DNA of 64,000 bases from Limnanthes douglasii subsp. nivea (taxonomy: Eukaryota; Streptophyta; Magnoliopsida; Brassicales; Limnanthaceae). Every line of letters starts with the position of its first letter. The stretch's first letter is position 1. The position numbers were made by a program, and so were the translations under genes. Below the pieces are notes generated by a model. It worked only from the letters and a program-made list of their open reading frames with translations, made no database searches and was not told where the DNA came from. Positions 48,448 through 58,060 of the stretch are shown here, piece by piece. The DNA lies in NCBI GenBank assembly GCA_036936605.1, contig JAUPFV010000001.1, positions 150,704,187-150,768,186 on the forward strand, written 5' to 3'.

Positions 48448-49016
48448 GTGGGTGTTATCACAGAGCATTGCAAGACGGTGTCCAGCCTCATCAGCTTTTT
48501 CGAGTCACTTACAACTTTTTTGGGGGGGGGGGGGGGGGACACCATGACTGCACCAACTGCTTCTTCGAGAAAGAGGGACGTTCATACTTTAGCTACCCAA
48601 CTGGAAGGAGGTATGACTTCCTATCAATCACAAATTCCATTTCCCTTCATTGTTTTCGATGAGGACGACTTGAGGGACATTGCTGGTCCCCATGAAGATG
48701 ATGTTGTCATAGGAGCATCCATTGGGGGCAATGACATAAGACGAATTTTGGTGGACACCAGAAGTTCAGCCAATATTCTCTTTTTGACTTCCTACACAAA
48801 ATGAAGAATCCAGCAGTAATTCAGGGTTCAAACAAGTCAATTGTGGGTTTCACTGGAAGCTCAGCAGATGTGATCGGGGAGTTCGAAGAGGAGGTTTTGT
48901 TGGGCAAGGCCCCCCTTAAAAAGATGGTTAGAATACTGTTTATTGTGGTAGATTGTCCCACTTGTTATAATGCCATTTTGGGGAGATCTTGGCTCTCTAG
49001 GATGTTGTGGCTTTAA
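48448..49016 (+). pseudogene. G2 aspartic protease region
   Basis: Follows a run of 17 G (48,522-48,538), which shifts the reading frame from gag. The domain reads FDEDDLRDIAGPHEDDVVIG and RRILVDTRSSANILF: the usual active-site D-T-G is D-T-R. A stop at 48,802 splits it, and the second half (NPAVIQGSNKSIVGFTGSSA, ILGRSWLSRM) is in another frame. It should be inactive. Confidence 0.82.
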
Positions 49017-49285
49017 CAGTCCACCAATGATTGAAATATGTTGTACAAGGACAAGTGGGAGTTGTTCGAAGCAGCCAAAAGGTAGCAAGAGAGTGTTATG
49101 CAACGGCACTGGCCCCTCGAACGTTGGGGGCAGTCCGGATCAGTGATGAATAGCAGTTTGAGGGGACCGCTGGGGGAGAGGGTGAAATTGATGACCCCAG
49201 AGAGAGCCTTGGAGTTTTAGTACCAATTGAAGAAGTTGAAACTCATTCTCTGGCTGAAGGAAAAAATGTCAAGATAGGGTCCAAG

Positions 49286-50523
49286 ATGACGACGGAATTA
49301 AAGGGTAAAATGTTAGATTTCTTGAAAAACCATATGGATGTCTTTGCTTGGTGCAATGCTGATGTAACCAGAGTACCAACAGACGTTATATCGCACCAAT
49401 TATCCATCCGAAGGGACATAGCACCTGTTGTACAAAAGATGAGAGCTTTTTCTAAGGAAAAAGTTGTTGTCATAGTTCAAGAGGTTGACCGGCTTACTAA
49501 AATGGGCACATAAAGGAATCTCAATACCCTTTATGGACAGCCAATCCGGTGTTGGTAAAGAAGAAAAATGGTAAGTGGCGTATGTGCATCGATTTCACAG
49601 ATCTCAACAGAGCTTTCCCAAAAGATTTATATCCGGTCCCCCGAATTGATCAGCTGGTGGACTCCACATCTAGAAACAAGCTGTTATCCTTTATGGTTGC
49701 CTTCTCCGGGTATAATCAGATTCAAGTAGATCCGAAAGATCAAGAACATACTACATTTGTCACTGATAGGGGCCTCCATTGTTACAAGGTGATGCCGTTT
49801 GGGTTGAAAAATGTTGGGGCTACTTATCAGAGGTTGGTAAATAAGGCTTTTGCTGATCAGATTGGAAGAAATATGGAAGTCTACATCGATGACATGATGG
49901 TAAAAAGTGTGGATAAAGAGCTACACTTGGCAGATCTCCAGGAAACTTTTGCCAACTTGGTAAAAGTAAATTTAAAATTGAATCCAGAAAAGTATGTTTT
50001 TGGAGTGCAGTCCAGAAAATTCTTGGGGTATGTGATAAGTGAGAAAGGGATACAGCCTGATCGAGATCAACTTAATACTTTACTACAAATGGAGCCTCCT
50101 CGGAATATAAAAGAAGTACAAAGATTGACAGGGAGGTTGGCTGCACTAAACCGTTTTATTTCAAGGTCTTCGGACAGGTGCGCCCCATTTTTTCAAACTT
50201 TGAAAGGTTCAAAAGACTTCAACTGATCCCCACAATGTGATGAGGCTTTCGAAGAAATTAAGAAGCACTTATCTTCCCCTAAAACCTTGTTTAAACCAAT
50301 TGAGGGAGAGACCCTCTTCGTATACTTAGCAGTTTCTGATTGTGTTATAAGTGTCGTATTGGTGAGAGAGGTGGATAATTATCCTCGTCCAGCGTACTAC
50401 ATCAGCAAAAGATTGATAGATGCAGAAAAACGGTATTTAAAGCTAGAAAAATTAGCACTAGCCCTAGTAATTGCTGCAAGGATAATGAGGCCCTACTTTC
50501 AGGCTCATTCTATCATCGTATAA
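49286..50523 (+). pseudogene. G2 reverse transcriptase and RNase H
   Basis: The N-terminal part at 49,286-49,513 is separated by a frame break from 49,549-50,226. The RT core has CIDFTDLNRAFPKD, LLSFMVAFSGYNQIQVDPKD, VMPFGLKNVGATYQRLVNKA and YIDDMMVKS. The YxDD box is intact, but the first catalytic Asp (FMDAF in relatives, including G1) is Val. After a stop at 50,224 (W to stop), RNase H follows at 50,287-50,523 (VDNYPRPAYYISKRLIDAEK, LALALVIAARIMRPYF). Confidence 0.88.
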
Positions 50524-50574
50524 ACGTCTTTTCCCCTGAAAAACGTTCTCCAAAAGGCACACATTTCAAGTAGA

Positions 50575-51177
50575 ATGACCAAGTGGTCAGTAGAGCTGGG
50601 AGACTACGATATTGATTTTGCCCCTCGAACAACAGTCAAAGCCCAAACTGTGGCTGAATTCTTAGTTGAGTTCCATTCAGACAAGGATACTAAGCAAACA
50701 ACCGGTGTAAAAGATAAAAAAGTATGGGTAATCCGGGCTGATGGTGGATCAAGTACCATGGGTTGTGGTGATGGGATATGTTTAACCTCCCCGTACGGTA
50801 ACAGGATGTACCAGGCTGTATGTTTTGCTTTCAGGGCTTCCAATAATGAGTCCGAGTATGAAGCTGCTATAGCTGGTTTGAAGTTAGCTCTCATTTGTGG
50901 AGCCAAAAATGTCAAGTTAATGAGCAATTCTCAGCTTCTTATCCATCATGCACAAGGTCAATCCGAAGCAAAAAAGGAGCAGTTAGTTAAATACTTATTT
51001 GTTCTCAAAGAAGTGGCACTCAACTTCAAAAGCATCACCTATGAGCACATACCCCGAACAGAAAATACACTAGCAGACTCCTTGGCAACCATAGCCTATT
51101 CTGAGTGCTACCTTGGTTTCATGTACAAGAGTGCCCATCCATTCAAATCAATCCAGATAAGGAAGAAGAAAGTTTGA
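50575..51177 (+). pseudogene. G2 second RNase H (Tat-type)
   Basis: After a connection segment (RMTKWSVELGDYDIDFAPRT, TVKAQTVAEFLVEF) comes an RNase H fold: VWVIRADGGSS, ASNNESEYEAAIAGL, KLMSNSQLLIHHAQG, RTENTLADSLA. A second RNase H after the RT-linked one is characteristic of Tat-lineage elements. The third acidic position (SDSQ in G1) is Asn (SNSQ), so activity is doubtful. Confidence 0.85.
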
Positions 51178-51288
51178 ATATATAAGTAAAATAACCCAAC
51201 GACTGGAGATTTCCTCTCCTCCAATATCTCTCAGATGACATTCTGCCTCCGAAAAAAGCAATAGCAAGGAAAGCAAGATATAAGGCTC

Positions 51289-52440
51289 ATGGTTTTGTCA
51301 TATTCAGAGATGTTCTTTATAAAAAAATCCTTTCGTAAACCTCTCTTACGATGTTTGGGGACCGAAGAGTCCCAAATAGTGCTCTCTGAATTACATGATG
51401 GTGAGGGCTCAGCACACTGTGGATACAGGGCTCTAACTAGAAGAGTTTTGTTAGCTGGGTACTACTGGCCCTCCATAATGCAAGATGCCAAGGAGTTGGT
51501 GGAGAAGTGTGATCCATGCCAACGATACATCAATGAAATTCATACCCCAGCTGTCCCTTTGGAGTCAATTTCTGAGCCAATACCTTTTGCTCGGTGGGGG
51601 CTGGATTTGGTAGGACCTCTACCCATGGCATCTGAAGGGTGCAGAACTATAATTGTTGCCATTGATTACTTTTCAAAGTGGATCGAAGCAGCCACATTGA
51701 CAGGAACTAATTCGAAAGCTGTTATCAAATTCATCATGTCTAACATTTGTTGCAGATTTGGGGTTCCACAGAAGATAACTACAGACAATGGGCCACAATT
51801 CGACAACAAGGAAATGGAGAATTTCTGTGCCTCTAGAGGCATTCAACACTGCTTCTCTTCTCCTTTCCACCCACAGGAAAATGGTCAAGTTGAAGTGGCT
51901 AACAGGACCATCTTGTCCGGTCTTAAAAAGAATTTAGAGGGAGCTGCTGGAAAATGGCCAAGTTATCTACAAGAAGTATTATGGGCCTACCGGACCACTC
52001 CCGGGGCTGCAACACAAGAGTCTCTCTTTGCCTTAGTATATGGGATGGATGCCATAGCTCCCATAGAGGCTACTCTTCCTTCATTCCGAGTTCATAATTT
52101 TTCCGAACACACTAATGAAGTGGCAGTCAGAAGCCATCTTGATTTAATGGAAGAAAGAAGAGTTAAGGCTCACCTCAGAGCCACACACTATCAAGGTTTG
52201 ATGAGAAGCATGTTTGCTTCTAAAATCAAGAGACGGGATTTTCAAACAGGGGATAAAGTATTGAGGAAAGTCTTTCTAGATACCAAGGAGAAGCAGTTCG
52301 GTAAGTTAGCTCCAGCTTGGGAAAGACCCTATGTGGTCAGTGAAAAGCTTAAGCCTGGGACATACCGGCTCCAAGATAAAGATGGAAGGATTTTGAATCA
52401 CCCCTGGAACATTGAACACCTCCGGTTATACTTGGAATAA
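51289..52440 (+). CDS. G2 integrase
   Basis: 383 open codons. HHCC finger: LHDGEGSAHCGYRAL and CDPCQRY. Catalytic core DDE: Asp in GLDLVGPLP, Asp in ITTDNGPQFDN, Glu in HPQENGQVEVANRTI. C-terminal GKLAPAWERPYVVSEKL and NIEHLRLYLE. No stops and all catalytic residues are present, in contrast to RT and protease of the same element. It would join the retrotransposon cDNA to host DNA in the nucleus. It is part of a polyprotein, so the start given is only that of the open frame. Confidence 0.9.
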   Translation: MVLSYSEMFFIKKSFRKPLLRCLGTEESQIVLSELHDGEGSAHCGYRALTRRVLLAGYYWPSIMQDAKELVEKCDPCQRYINEIHTPAVPLESISEPIPFARWGLDLVGPLPMASEGCRTIIVAIDYFSKWIEAATLTGTNSKAVIKFIMSNICCRFGVPQKITTDNGPQFDNKEMENFCASRGIQHCFSSPFHPQENGQVEVANRTILSGLKKNLEGAAGKWPSYLQEVLWAYRTTPGAATQESLFALVYGMDAIAPIEATLPSFRVHNFSEHTNEVAVRSHLDLMEERRVKAHLRATHYQGLMRSMFASKIKRRDFQTGDKVLRKVFLDTKEKQFGKLAPAWERPYVVSEKLKPGTYRLQDKDGRILNHPWNIEHLRLYLE

Positions 52441-53053
52441 GAACTATGTAAATATTTACTTGTTTAAAAGTTCATATAAATATTTGGGGGCATACTCTTT
52501 CCTACCCTGGTGGCGCGGGGAGGTTTTAATGAGGTGTCTGGGCTTTTTAATAAAATTCGATGCCTTCTTAAAAAACTCGGAGTGTTTTAATTGATAGTTT
52601 CTTTGAATTTTTTTATCAATGGCAGACCGAATTGAACTGGTAGAGTGATGACTACTTAAACATTTGTGATCGGAGAATTTAAACACTCTCACTTTAAAAT
52701 ACTTGTAAAATAACTAAGGGCTGTTTGAACATTAGCCATCAAAGTTAAAAAAAACGATGAAACAATGCAAGATTTGTGTAAAATAAAACTACCCATTAAA
52801 ATATGCGGAATGCCTTGGCCACCCAAGGACTTTGAATTTTCAGACAGAAAGATCCGGACAAGGCCGGACACGATTACAAAAAATGCCTTGGCCACCCAAG
52901 GACTTTAGTTCAAACACAAAAAGTTAAAAGATAATTGATACTTTAAGACTGAGCTTTCTCAGATGGCCCAGCCTTACTTGGCTTCTTCTTAGGATCATTG
53001 TTTTCTTCATCTGGACTCTCCCCAGTCCGTTCATCTTTATCGGTCGTATCATC

Positions 53054-55889
53054 CTAACCACTGGAATAGTTCTTCTTATCACCATCCACCATCGTATGGA
53101 ATGGGATATCCTTATACTCTACAAAACTCCATAAATCTCCCAGTGTCCTCTTCAGAAATTTCTCATGAAAGAGTAGGACCATGTCTGATTTGACCTCAGC
53201 GTATCTTTGCTCTTGGGAGTCTATCACATCGTTGGTATATGCATCAATCCTAGCTTGGATTGTCCTTTCCGTCTCCTTTAACAAGTCATCTTTCTCTTGC
53301 TTAGCTTGGGACACAGCATCTTCAAGCGATGTCCTGTCATTTGTCAGGGTCTGAATGACGTCGTCTTTGGCCTTCACCTCCTCTTTCAAGGTAAAAAGAT
53401 TTTTCTCCAAGTCAGAACACTTGGATTGAAGTTCTGTGACAACCCCTTCCAAAGTGGCCAGTTTGGTGGCCAAGTCCTCCTTCCCCTTTATCAACTCTTC
53501 ATTTTCTTTCTTTAATGCCTCGAGACTCTGCTTGATTGTAAGGAGGTCGTTGGACAAACTCTCCTTGTCAGAATTGAGCGTGTTGATGATGGCTGACTGG
53601 TTTTGCACTTGATTCTCTAAGTTGAGCACTGGCTGAATGTTGCTTAACAAGCAATGGGTCACCACATCTTTCTCCCCTGAAACAGAAAAAGAGTTACCGT
53701 TGAAGGTGACCATGTTCGAGGAGCTTAGGGGAAGGTAAAGGCCAGCAAAATCATCCTTCTCAAGGTCATTGAAGTAAAGACCAATCCCTTGAATCCCACT
53801 GATGTCAACTCCATCAATATTGATGTCCCCTCCGGTGTGGAAATCACTTGGAATTCCCTCTGCTTGGGTTAGGTCTGTTGGATCAACCAAAGGAAAGGAC
53901 TCCGGAGCCCAGAGAGCAACTTCATCTCCCTTGGAGGTTTTCTTCTTCTTGGCCTCCCTATCTCCACCTTCTGCTCCCCGTTTTCTGTCTTTCTTAGGAG
54001 CCTTTGGGGGCTTTAGAGATCCAACCACCTATTGTAGCAAGCAGCATCGATCCTTCCTTGTTTCTTCTCTTCCGGGCTTACATGGATATTTTCCTCAACC
54101 TCACCTAGGTTGACTTCAGCCCCACCTTGCTTAGCCTTTCCTTTCTTGCCCTTCATTTTGCTTGGGGCTTTAGCTCTGCCCGACAAGGCCAACTTTCCAT
54201 ATTTTCCATCGGTCTTCTGAAGAATCACCCCCGGAGGGGGTGAGGTGGTTAATTCCTCCCAAGACAAGTCCCTCCGGCCGGTGGTATTCCAGAGATGGGA
54301 TCTTGTCAATTTGCCTCTGGTAAAACAGTTATGGAAGTGGTTTCCCCATTTCTCCGCAGCCCAAGCATTTAGCTTGGTACAAGTAGTCTGCCCAGCCTCT
54401 AAGTAATCGTTGAACTCCTTAGACAGCACTACCAAAAAACAAAAGAAGAGAAATTAGACAAATAAACTGGTTATAAGTAAATGTGGAAGTATGTGATGAG
54501 ATTTTTACCAGTGCTTTGCCATCTGCTGGTAAGCATGCTTGGGTTGACACCAGCCTTAATCTTCTTCCCGTTCTCCCATACACCACTGATGAACAAGAAT
54601 TGAGTCTTCCAGTTCTTCTCCGACTCAAGTAGGTCGTCCACAACTTTGTAATTATCACCCATTTTGTAGTGATAGAAGGGGATGATATGGTTTCTGCAAA
54701 GGCTGGCTACAGCAGCAAACTGCTCCATCGGAAGAGGAATTCCGGAGAGCCTGAAAGCCATGATACAGGCCATGAGGGTGAACTAGGCATTAAGGCTCAG
54801 TTGGCTTGGGCAGAGCTTTAACAGATGGAAATATCTGACTATCTCTGGGTCCAAGGGAAACCTAAGCCCCCAATTAAATAACTCAGTGTAGAAGACTATC
54901 TCACTGAGTTTGCAATCCATGGGCGTCTCCGGATCGACTGGTATCCTCACTTTAACATTTTCTGGAATCCCCCACTTCGTCCTTATCCGACCAAGTTCAA
55001 CTGTATGAATAAAAGCGTAATTAATCTTATGCATGGCTAGCAGGTACTTTACGCTTACTTTGTGGAAAGAAGGCCCCACTTTTCCTACAAGGCACTCCGG
55101 CAGATCCGGGTGCTTTAAACACAACTTCTCTTTGCCTTTGCTCTTCTTGATGATAGCAGTCTCACTTGTCTGCCCGGAGACATCGGTCTCAAAAGGGGAT
55201 TTTTCAATTCTATCCTCTATTACATCTTCCATTACCATGGAAGGATTATCAGTTATTTTTGGGAGAGAAGAGCTAGTGGTTGGCTCAGTAGGCCTTCCGG
55301 ATGGTTGGGCATTGCTTTCCTCTTATGGTCTGGAGTCCGGCTGGGGCTCAGATCCTGAGGTTTCTTTCCGAAGGCTTGAACTGGTTGCCTCTGGACCGGA
55401 CATCTTGTCCTTGGGGACTTTTATGGGTGCTTCTGACCCTGTAGTTTTATTCTTAGCCCCAGACTTAGAAGGCATGGATTTTGGAGGCTTAGGCTGTGCA
55501 GTGGCAGCCTACCCTTTCACTAAACGACCCCTTCGTCGATCTACCAGCTCCTCTGGGGAGATGTCAGCATCTGATCCCATGGCAATGAAGGGGTAAGGTC
55601 TCTTAGTGCTTGTAACTGCCTACTCTGGTTCAACAACAGGCTCTGATTCATGGACCGATGAGCCTGAAACGATTTGTGAAAGATTGGGCTGGAATAACTT
55701 TCTGGGTTTAGAACTTTTGGCAGAAGACGAACCACGATCAGGCTCTGAACTTGTTGTTTCAGATTTGTCGATAGGGGAAACAGGGAGGCCAGCAGCAATA
55801 CGCCTTTCTCGTTCGACTTTTTGAGCCTTCTCTAACTCCGACAAGTTGAGCCACCCACCTTTTACAAGGGCGTTTCTTACTGTGAGCAT
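53054..55889 (-). pseudogene. G2 antisense extra ORF (Transposase_28-like domain, coiled coil)
   Basis: ATG at 55,889 (MLTVRNALVKGGWLNLSELE). An N-terminal low-complexity part has at least three in-frame stops. The Transposase_28-like core at 55,010-54,480 reads IRTKWGIPENVKVRI, NWGLRFPLDPEIVRYFHLLK and GIPLPMEQFAAVASLCR, with one W-to-stop near 54,786. An 80-bp intron (54,508-54,429) joins in phase 1, and a possible 53-bp intron (54,081-54,029) in phase 0. The last part, 54,028-53,054, is 324 open codons: a basic patch (KKDRKRG, KKKKTSKGD), a long coiled coil and FLKRTLGDLWSFVEYKDI. Antisense ORFs of this kind between pol and the 3' LTR are known in Tat-lineage elements; their role is unknown. 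Confidence 0.82.
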
Positions 55890-56310
55890 AAACTTACACC
55901 AGGAAAGGGGTTTTTTGAGAGGTAAAAGCTTTGAAGATTAACAATGTGGAGATAATGAAGATGGTAAAACAGTGAAAAGTGGACTAATTTATACTAAAAA
56001 GACAAAATATGCCTTGAAACTTAGGAGAATACGAAAATATGAGAGTAATGATTAAAGACGGCGCTGACATCACCAGCATTAATTGAAGAGGTTACTTTTG
56101 AGGTTAGTGGGAGCGCCATTCTAGGAGAAAAAACGGCCGGTAAGGCGAATCAGGAAAGGACACGTGTCCCACGATCTGTGAACAAAACCTTTGAGCTTCT
56201 GAGAGATTTGCTAGTCCGGATAAATCTGTTACACAAATCGAAGTCTGTCCGGACGTGGTTTCAGATGCTTGTGAGCCATTTTTTAGGTCTTGCCAAAGGC
56301 CTTCGAATAT

Positions 56311-56329
56311 AACCTAAAAAAGAGGCTAC
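56311..56329 (+). other. G2 polypurine-tract region
   Basis: AACCTAAAAAAGAGGCTAC immediately precedes the 3' LTR, the place of the PPT; it is purine-rich but degenerate. Confidence 0.5.
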
Positions 56330-56705
56330 TGATGAGTCAGGATTTTCTCACCACCCACTGTAGAAACCGGACAGGGGCAATCTGGATAAAAACCACCCAC
56401 TGAACCATCCGAACAGGACCAAAGTATTAAAAACTAATCACTTTATGACTAAGCTAATCATCAACTTGCTTAATAAACTTATGGGCCTTTGAAGTCGACC
56501 CAGTTTCATGAGTTTGACCCAAAAACCCATGAGGTACACAATTAAGGGTATAAATACCCAACCACCTTCATTAATGAGGGTAATGAACATTTAATACAAC
56601 CAAACAGCTCAAATCTCTCACTACAAACTACCCAAAGGTTAAATACCTTTGAAACATTACAAAACATCTGACTAAATTACCCTTAGACCGAAATTATCCT
56701 TACCA
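56330..56705 (+). repeat. G2 3' LTR
   Basis: 376 bp, partner of 46,312-46,687, about 94% identical by eye, followed directly by TSD TCACC. Confidence 0.95.
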
Positions 56706-57660
56706 TCACCTTTCTCCTTAACTTCCTTGCTTCCAACAACCTGTCTCCGAAACGCTACCCAGAACATGTCAAAATTCTTTATAGACCCCTCAGAGATACT
56801 ATTGTACCACTTAAGGGCACTTGCTATAAAGGTTTGTGAGAAGGCCCGACAAAGCCATTTGTCATCATCATCAAAGTTCACCATAGAGTTGGTAAATTGC
56901 TCGAGATGGTTGTCTCGATCTTTACTTCTACCGTACTTTTCCATCTTATAGTTGTCAAATCGTTGTGAAGGTTTCTGGAGATAATTTTTGAAGACAAAAG
57001 TGATTGTCTCCATTTATGACTACGGCTAAATACTTTATCTTCATTCGGAGTAGCAAAAATACATAATTTGGATTGGCAAACAAACGGATCGATTAACAGA
57101 TGGCCAATATGGTGATCAGCTGAACCTTTTACTTTTCCTTGATACTTTTTTATTCTGCCATTTCCATCCCTTTTCTTGAATATTTCTTGGTTAGTCTTAA
57201 ATTTTTATTTAAGCGGCCTGCATCACTACTAGATGAAAGTGACTCTTCAAAGTCTGAGTCATTGGACGAACTATCAGAAGATTCTGATGTTGTACTCACC
57301 TCCCGTTTAGACCGATGCGTTTTCCTAGATCTAACATGAGTCTTTGTGAACTGCTTATTTTCGCCAGGCTCATCGGCATGATGGAGTTCAGAAGCATCAG
57401 GATTTTTTTTATTCATTTCTCAACCTGTTTCTGAGCCTTTAATACTTCTATTTCAGCCCTGAGCTGATCACGTTCTTCTTACATGAACTGTCTTTCATCA
57501 GTATTGTGGTTGACATGAGATACATTACTGTGCTAATTATTCTCTCTCACACCTTCAACCTCTAGAGTTGGAACGTCTTGTACATTAGGATCCATCTGCT
57601 TCAATAACATCCAAAGTGCATTATTCACTGGTTTTGAATATGAAATTCAAGCACCGTCGT
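56706..57660 (-). pseudogene. G1 gag, 5' half
   Basis: Read on the minus strand from the PBS region near 57,670: a Ser/Asp-rich segment (57,416-57,150), then the Retrotrans_gag core at 57,013-56,706 with KMEKYGRSKDRDNHLEQF, LCRAFSQTFIASALKWYN and FDMFWVAFRRQVVGSKEV. It stops at the TSD TCACC (56,706-56,710) and resumes at 46,311. Confidence 0.82.
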
Positions 57661-57681
57661 CTCCCACTGTGTTCACCTATT

Positions 57682-58060
57682 TGGTGAGGATTATTTCTGA
57701 TCAAAGGGTATTCTTGGAAGGAGTTTTATCTTTATAAGGTATTTATTTTTGGAGTGAAGGGTCGAGAGAGAAAAGAGGCGTGTTTTAGCTATTGAGTTTT
57801 CTCGAGAAAAATCCACCCTATTAAATAAGGTTGGTTGGGGTATATGTACTTGTTTTATGACCCATGGATCGTTCAGGTCGGACTTTAGATTTGGGTCAAT
57901 CTTCAAAGCCCACTACCTAAATGGGCTAGCATATTTTAGCATACAACTGAGTTAGGATTTGCTTAGTTGTATTGTTCATCATAGGTTTGGTGCAAAATAT
58001 TTCTGAATTACCCCTTCGGTTTAAGTATTAGTACCCTTTCAAAAATATCCAAACCTATCA
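57682..58060 (-). repeat. G1 5' LTR
   Basis: 379 bp, read on the plus strand TGGTGAGG...CCTATCA. The minus-strand reading is followed by AATAGGTGAACACAGTGGGA, the PBS region. The U3 end matches the truncated left LTR at 38,405-38,515. Confidence 0.82.

Larger units (their letters stand above)
46312..56705 (+). mobile_element. G2: complete Tat-lineage Ty3/gypsy retrotransposon, 10,394 bp
   Basis: LTRs of identical length (376 bp, TGATGAGTC...CCTTACCA) at 46,312-46,687 and 56,330-56,705, flanked by the 5-bp TSD TCACC (46,307-46,311 and 56,706-56,710). Order: gag, protease, RT, RNase H, second RNase H, integrase, then an antisense extra ORF. The LTRs differ at about 22 of 376 positions by my count by eye, so this is not a very recent insertion. 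It lies inside G1 gag. Stops and active-site changes indicate it is not autonomous. Confidence 0.95.
38405..58060 (-). mobile_element. G1: older Tat-lineage Ty3/gypsy element, split by G2
   Basis: On the minus strand: 5' LTR 57,682-58,060, gag in two halves (57,650-56,706 and 46,311-45,790), protease, RT, RNase H, second RNase H, integrase (to about 41,660), then an antisense extra ORF (plus strand, 38,721-41,055) and a truncated 3' LTR ending at 38,515. Without G2 it measures about 9.3 kb. Stops and frameshifts occur in every domain. It belongs to the same family as G2. Confidence 0.88.

Noticed and set aside
55033..55596. 187-codon plus-strand frame
   Set aside because: Shadow of the G2 antisense ORF; the minus-strand reading is conserved with G1.
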